Source: SGZJ01 sp949372955
GTDB lineage: Bacteria; Bacteroidota; Bacteroidia; Flavobacteriales; Flavobacteriaceae
Direction of reading: 5' to 3'
Assembly: GCA_949372955.1 (NCBI GenBank)
Contig: CASIAX010000027.1
Coordinates: 1 to 11,956, forward strand
DNA: 11,956 nucleotides
The position numbers and the translations under genes were made by a program. The notes under the pieces were generated by a model that was given only the letters and a program-made list of their open reading frames with translations, did not search any database and was not told where the DNA came from. Within the stretch, counting starts at the first letter, position 1; each line of letters starts with the position of its first letter. Below are positions 7,524 to 11,956 of this stretch, in pieces.

Positions 7524-8501
7524 TTGAAGCTTATAGAAAACATAAAACAGCCCATTGCTTTTGAAATGGAACTTTTCGAAAAGAAATTTCGATTATCCAT
7601 GTCCAGTAGAGTGGCGCTTTTAAATAGAATCACGCACTATATAGTCAACCGTAAGGGCAAGCAAATGCGTCCGATGTTTGTATTTCTAACAGCTAAAATG
7701 ATATCCAACGGAGAAGTTAGCGAGAGGACATATCGAGGAGCCTCGGTATTAGAATTGATTCACACTGCTACTTTGGTGCATGATGATGTTGTAGATGAGA
7801 GTGATCGTAGACGCGGTTTTTTTTCTATTAACGCGCTTTGGAAAAACAAAATTGCTGTATTAGTGGGGGATTTTTTACTTTCAAAAGGCCTTTTGCTTTG
7901 TATTGACAATAATGATTTTGATCTATTAAAAATCATTTCTGTAGCTGTGCGTGAAATGAGTGAAGGGGAGTTATTGCAAATCGAAAAAGCCCGGAATTTA
8001 GATATTACTGAGGAAATTTACTATGAAATTATAAGACAAAAAACAGCGACACTAATAGCTGCTTGCTGTAGTCTGGGTGCTGCTTCTGTTAAGCCACTTT
8101 CTAAAGATGTTGAAACCATGCGGAAATTTGGAGAGCTGATAGGCATGTCTTTTCAAATTAAAGACGATTTATTCGATTATGGAAACGAACAAATAGGCAA
8201 GCCAACTGGAATTGACATAAAAGAGCAAAAAATGACGCTTCCGTTAATTTATGTGATAAATCAATGTTCTAAAAAAGAAAAGAGGTGGCTGATTAACTCG
8301 GTCAAAAATCACAATAAAAACTCTAAACGTGTAAATGAAGTAATCAATTTTGTTAAACAGAATGGAGGTTTAGACTATGCTGTTTCTAAGATGAAATCAT
8401 TTCAGCAGGAAGCCTTAGAGTTATTGGAACCTTTTCCAGAATCGATCTATAAAAAATCATTAATTTTAATGGTCAATTATGTAATCGAGCGAAATAAGTA
8501 A
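7524..8501 (+). CDS. ispB: trans-polyprenyl diphosphate synthase (long-chain, quinone side chain)
   Basis: It extends an allylic diphosphate with isopentenyl diphosphate units to give a long prenyl chain, most likely for menaquinone. The 325-residue all-helical protein has the marks of the family: GKQMRP (45-50; Lys46 and Arg49 bind isopentenyl diphosphate), the first Asp-rich motif DDVVD (87-91) in LVHDDVVDESDRRRG, and the second DDLFD (214-218) in QIKDDLFD. Both motifs bind magnesium for catalysis. Small residues sit before the first motif (LIHTATLVH), as in long-chain rather than farnesyl synthases. Chain length cannot be read directly; the menaquinone role is inferred from the family and phylum. 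The start is TTG at 7524; the next methionine (residue 15, in FEMELFEKKF) would cut off conserved N-terminal sequence. dnaG follows after 53 bases on the same strand. Confidence 0.9.
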   Translation: MKLIENIKQPIAFEMELFEKKFRLSMSSRVALLNRITHYIVNRKGKQMRPMFVFLTAKMISNGEVSERTYRGASVLELIHTATLVHDDVVDESDRRRGFFSINALWKNKIAVLVGDFLLSKGLLLCIDNNDFDLLKIISVAVREMSEGELLQIEKARNLDITEEIYYEIIRQKTATLIAACCSLGAASVKPLSKDVETMRKFGELIGMSFQIKDDLFDYGNEQIGKPTGIDIKEQKMTLPLIYVINQCSKKEKRWLINSVKNHNKNSKRVNEVINFVKQNGGLDYAVSKMKSFQQEALELLEPFPESIYKKSLILMVNYVIERNK

Positions 8502-8554
8502 CTAAAAACACTTACTTTTATAGTACATTTACAGCATCCATTTAATTCTTTACA

Positions 8555-10507
8555 TTGATATCAAAAGCAACAATAGATCAAGTATTTGACACTGCTCGCG
8601 TAGAGGAAGTGATTGGGGATTTTGTGCAACTCAAAAAATCTGGAAGTAACTTTAAAGGTTTAAGTCCTTTTAGCGAAGAACGTACCCCTAGTTTTATGGT
8701 GTCCCCTGTAAAACAAATTTGGAAAGATTTCTCAACTGGAAAAGGAGGGACTTCCGTTTCATTTTTAATGGAACATGAGCACTTTACATATCCTGAGGCT
8801 ATTAAATACTTAGCTCGAAAATATAATATTGAGATAGAAGAAACTGTTCAGTCGGATTCTGATAAAGAAGCCGCTGGCGAACGTGAAAGCATGTATCTTG
8901 TGAGTGAATTTGCGCGAACCTACTATCAGAATACATTGCAAAAAACAGATCAAGGTAAAGCAATTGGCCTCAGCTACTTTAAGGAGCGTGGTTTTACGGA
9001 TGAAACGATTCAAGAGTTTCAATTGGGTTTTTCCACAGATGCATGGAGTGGATTCACAGATACAGCCTTAAAAAAAGGTTATAAACTAAAATACCTGGAA
9101 AGTACTGGTCTCTCAATTGTGAAGGGTGAAAAGCAATTTGACCGTTTTAAAGGGCGTGTTCTTTTTCCAATACATAGTATGTCTGGGCGAGTGTTGGGGT
9201 TTGGTGGTAGAATTTTAGCTAAAAATGAAAAGGCCGCTAAGTACCTAAACTCTCCTGAAAGCGATATCTATCACAAAAGTAAAGTTTTGTACGGGATCTA
9301 CTATGCAAAACAAATGATTGCTAAAGAAGATAATTGTTATTTAGTCGAGGGCTATACCGACGTGATTCAATTTCATCAAAAAGGGATTAAAAATGTTGTG
9401 TCCTCATCAGGAACAGCTTTAACTCCAGATCAAATCCGGTTAATTAACCGTTTGACTAAAAATATTACAGTCCTATTTGATGGTGATCCTGCCGGAATTA
9501 GAGCTTCCTTGCGTGGTATCGATTTGATTTTAGAGCAGGGGATGAATGTCAAGATCTGTACATTTCCAGAAGGGGAAGATCCAGATAGTTTTGCCAAGCA
9601 AAACACCCTTGAAGAGCTGAAAGATTATTTGAAGTCTAATGCGAAGGATTTTATTGCTTATAAAGCATCCTTACTTATGGAGGAAGCTCAAAATGATCCG
9701 GTAGCAAAAGCCAATTTAATTAGAGACATGGTGACCAGTATTTCTAAGGTCTCAGATAATATTCAGAAAGAAATTTATGTACGTGAATGTTCACGTATTA
9801 TGGATATAAGCGAAGATGTGTTGTTTAGTACTTTGGCGCAAATGGGTAAAAAAGCACAGAGTGATGCCAATAAAACCTACAATAAAAAGCAAAAAGCATT
9901 TGAGGTTGTTAAGTCTGTAGCGCCCCCTAAAAAAGTAGATATTCAATATGAGCTAGAGCAAAAAATTATTGAAATCCTATTACTTTATGGTAGTAGAAAA
10001 GAATCGTTTGAGGATCTCATCCTTAAAGAAAATGATAAGGAAGAGTTGGTGCTAGAGCCTGTCATTCATAAGGTTAAGGTGTTTGAAAAAATATTCTTGG
10101 ATTTGCAGGAAGATGAAATGCAGTTCACTAATGAAAATTTTAAAATACTGTATTACACAATTATTGATAGTTTAAATCAAACTGATGATTTTGTAATTGA
10201 GTCTTTTGTAAATCGGTTGGATCCGACCTTAGCTTCCGACGTCACCAACATCCTAATGAACGAGGAGCGTTACAGCCTTCATAACTGGGAGAAAAATAAT
10301 ATTTTCCCTAAACAAAAAGAGGTGAGCATCGCTCAACTAGTGAGTGAAACAATCTTAACACTACGCTGTTATTTAATCGATCGAAAAGTCAATGAAATTA
10401 AAAAAGACACTCAAGACACTGTTGACCATCGAGGACTTCTTGAAGATGTTTTGAACTATTCGAATTTAAAAATGCTGCTCTCCAGAAAATTAAATAGAGT
10501 CCTTTAA
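8555..10507 (+). CDS. dnaG: DNA primase with a zinc ribbon lacking its metal ligands
   Basis: DnaG makes the RNA primers for DNA replication. The 650-residue protein shows the normal order. The N-terminal CHC2-type domain is at about 1-95. The RNA-polymerase core includes RFKGRVLFPI (197-206), LGFGGRI (214-220) and KYLNSPES (229-236). The TOPRIM fold has the catalytic Glu265 in VEGYTDV and acidic DGD at 309-311 in LFDGDPAG. A divergent helical C-terminal region from about 435 should bind the DnaB helicase. In the zinc ribbon the usual Cys-x2-His / Cys-x2-Cys ligands are replaced by Ser37, Ser40, Asp58 and Thr61 (FKGLSPFSEERTPSF, then IWKDFSTGKGG), although the surrounding fold residues are kept. 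The start is TTG at 8555, since MISKATIDQVF is the expected N-terminus. It may be co-transcribed with the upstream synthase gene; only a poor promoter-like TACATTTA lies in the 53-base gap. Confidence 0.96.
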   Translation: MISKATIDQVFDTARVEEVIGDFVQLKKSGSNFKGLSPFSEERTPSFMVSPVKQIWKDFSTGKGGTSVSFLMEHEHFTYPEAIKYLARKYNIEIEETVQSDSDKEAAGERESMYLVSEFARTYYQNTLQKTDQGKAIGLSYFKERGFTDETIQEFQLGFSTDAWSGFTDTALKKGYKLKYLESTGLSIVKGEKQFDRFKGRVLFPIHSMSGRVLGFGGRILAKNEKAAKYLNSPESDIYHKSKVLYGIYYAKQMIAKEDNCYLVEGYTDVIQFHQKGIKNVVSSSGTALTPDQIRLINRLTKNITVLFDGDPAGIRASLRGIDLILEQGMNVKICTFPEGEDPDSFAKQNTLEELKDYLKSNAKDFIAYKASLLMEEAQNDPVAKANLIRDMVTSISKVSDNIQKEIYVRECSRIMDISEDVLFSTLAQMGKKAQSDANKTYNKKQKAFEVVKSVAPPKKVDIQYELEQKIIEILLLYGSRKESFEDLILKENDKEELVLEPVIHKVKVFEKIFLDLQEDEMQFTNENFKILYYTIIDSLNQTDDFVIESFVNRLDPTLASDVTNILMNEERYSLHNWEKNNIFPKQKEVSIAQLVSETILTLRCYLIDRKVNEIKKDTQDTVDHRGLLEDVLNYSNLKMLLSRKLNRVL

Positions 10508-10510
10508 TAA

Positions 10511-11134
10511 TTATTTCTTCTGACGTCCGTGGTCTATCAATTCGACTAGGTTAGAGACATTCAGTTTTTTCATCAAGCGCAATTTGTATGTGCTCACTGT
10601 TTTTTCATTTATGTCTAATTGGTAGGCAATTTCATTATTTCTTTTTCCAGACGAAATAAGCTTTAAAACTTCAACTTCACGTGTTGAAAGCTTTTTATAT
10701 AGATTCATAGTGCCTTGACTATTTTTCTCAAAAGTAAGTGTTTGAGCAAGCTCTTTGCTAACATGAATACCTCCTTTATATACTTTTAAGATAGCTCTTT
10801 TTATAGTCGCTGTAGTCACAGATTTTGACAAATATCCTGAGGCTCCAGCTTTTATAGCACTAATGGCGTAAATATCTTCTGGGTGTGTGCTAAAAACAAT
10901 TACTGCTACATCCCTAAACTCCTTTTTAATGGACCGCAGTACGGTAATTCCATTAATGTCTGTTAAGTCAATAGACATTAAAACGATATCAGTATTTGAC
11001 TTTTTGAGATACTCTAAAAGTTGTTTTGCTGTGCTGGCGGTATTTATAATTTTAATGTCTGTTGAGTTCTCAAACAGCATACGGATTCCATAGCTTACTA
11101 TTGGTTGATGATCTGCAACTAGAACTCTAATCAT
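10511..11134 (-). CDS. NarL/LuxR-type response regulator with a degenerate phospho-acceptor site
   Basis: This is a two-domain transcription factor of 207 residues with a receiver at about 1-120 and a LuxR-type helix-turn-helix at about 147-205 (LSTREVEVLKLISSGKRNNEIA, then NEKTVSTYKLRLMKKL). The receiver keeps Asp8 of the acidic pocket (VADHQP), Ser82/Thr83 and the conserved Lys104 (GASGYLSKS). The position normally holding the phosphorylated Asp is Ser54 (DIVLMSIDLTDING), and the second acidic residue is His9. Ordinary aspartyl phosphorylation is therefore unlikely unless the nearby Asp56 serves. No histidine kinase is adjacent. It begins 6 bases after the nadE stop, so it is probably transcribed with nadE, and it ends 3 bases from the convergent dnaG stop. 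Target genes are unknown. Confidence 0.9.
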   Translation of the reverse strand: MIRVLVADHQPIVSYGIRMLFENSTDIKIINTASTAKQLLEYLKKSNTDIVLMSIDLTDINGITVLRSIKKEFRDVAVIVFSTHPEDIYAISAIKAGASGYLSKSVTTATIKRAILKVYKGGIHVSKELAQTLTFEKNSQGTMNLYKKLSTREVEVLKLISSGKRNNEIAYQLDINEKTVSTYKLRLMKKLNVSNLVELIDHGRQKK

Positions 11135-11140
11135 TGATTT

Positions 11141-11934
11141 TTAGTATTTTAATTTTTCAGGAATTTCACAGACAGGAATTGGAGTCATCTTGTGCTTGTT
11201 TGCTGAATTTAACTGTTTGTAAATATCAAACACCATACGTTCCCTACCTTCATAGTCGTTTATAGACTTCCCGTCTTCAATGGTCTTCATGGCCCATTCT
11301 AGCTCAGGATATGAGGCTCCAATTTGATCTTCGTCACTTCTAGAGTCGCCAAACAGTCCATCGCTAGGTGCAGCGTTCAAAATGCTTGATGGAATTTTTA
11401 AAGCACTTCCTAAATCGTATACTTCTGATTTTAAAAGGTCAGCAATTGGACTGAGGTCTACGCCCCCGTCTCCGTATTTTGTGTAAAACCCAATTCCAAA
11501 ATCTTCTACTTTATTTCCAGTTCCAGCCACTAGCCTTCCCAATAGTCCCGCGTAATAGTAAAGTGTGGTCATTCGCAGTCGGGCTCTAGAATTTGCCAAG
11601 GCCATGTCTACGGTTTTTTGTGGGTGCTTTAAGTCAATCTCGTCTTTGAAACTATCAAAAATAGGAGTTAAGTTTATTCGAGTTGATTGTACGTTTTGGA
11701 ATTTTCCCTCAAGTTGGTTTATGTGCTCTTGAGCTCTAGAGACATGACTTTCAGATTGGTGAATAGGCATCTCTAAACACATTACTTTTAATCCGGTCAT
11801 CGCACAGAGTGTAGAAGTGACTGCGGAGTCTACTCCACCAGAAACTCCAATTACAAAGCCATTTACTTTCGCATTTTTAGCATATGTTTGTAAGCCACTC
11901 GACGATGAAAGTTTATTACTTGATTTGTTTTCAT
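11141..11934 (-). CDS. nadE: ammonia-dependent NAD+ synthetase, with two +1 frameshifts near the 5' end
   Basis: NadE amidates nicotinic acid adenine dinucleotide to NAD+ using ATP and ammonia. The long intact frame (219 codons from an internal ATG at 11800) contains GTGNKVEDFGIGFYTKYGDGG and PSDGLFGDSRSDEDQIGASYPELEW, both typical of NadE. The same frame stays open upstream and encodes the ATP pyrophosphatase loop SGGVDS, so 11800 is not the start. The true N-terminus is spread over three frames: MKTNQVINF from the ATG at 11934, then IVEWL, then QTYAKNAKVNGFVIGVSGGVDS. Dropping one base at 11907 and one at 11891 joins them into 263 codons plus stop, the usual size. No glutaminase domain is visible, so it is the ammonia-using form. 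The gene is normally essential, so assembly errors are plausible, but real decay is not excluded. The response regulator gene follows 6 bases downstream. Confidence 0.85.
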
Positions 11935-11956
11935 GATTTGGATTTTTAATGCTTAC

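Noticed and set aside
11141..11800. nadE starting at the ATG at 11800.
   Set aside because: The open frame continues upstream and encodes the essential SGGVDS loop; this ATG is an internal methionine (LCAMTGLK).

Overview
The window looks like a chromosomal segment from a Flavobacteriaceae-type Bacteroidota. The evidence is the AT-rich sequence, a secreted protein with a type IX secretion (T9SS) C-terminal tail, promoter-like boxes of the TTG / TAnnTTTG type, a lack of obvious Shine-Dalgarno sites, and protein sequences of flavobacterial character (short LeuA, DnaG with a metal-less zinc ribbon). The genus cannot be fixed from the sequence alone. No mobile element, CRISPR array, rRNA or tRNA was seen; the content is housekeeping metabolism and replication.

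Layout, left to right. (1) 1-1742, minus strand: leucine biosynthesis, leuA followed 15 bases later by leuC, which runs off the left edge. (2) 1891-3443, plus strand: a helical-repeat protein of unknown function, divergent from leuA and broken by two same-direction single-base frameshifts. (3) 3461-6033, plus strand: a methionine module made of a promoter, a SAM-I (S-box) riboswitch, an O-acetylhomoserine sulfhydrylase (metY) and, 2 bases later, a homoserine O-acetyltransferase-like enzyme (metX). MetX makes O-acetylhomoserine and MetY converts it with sulfide to homocysteine, so the pair works in sequence under SAM feedback. (4) A strong palindromic terminator near 6085 serves this operon and the convergent gene at 6122-7306, a secreted T9SS cargo protein. 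(5) 7524-10507, plus strand: a long-chain polyprenyl diphosphate synthase and DNA primase (dnaG), both starting with TTG. (6) 10511-11934, minus strand: nadE followed by a NarL/LuxR-type response regulator, meeting dnaG tail to tail with only 3 bases between the stops.

The main points for a second look are these. nadE carries two single-base frameshifts in its first 15 codons, so a naive start at 11800 would drop its ATP-binding loop. The gene at 1891 has two more frameshifts of the same sign, and in each gene removing two bases restores one continuous frame. The response regulator has serine where the phospho-accepting aspartate should be. DnaG has lost all four zinc ligands. I did not find a convincing undescribed multi-gene system here.
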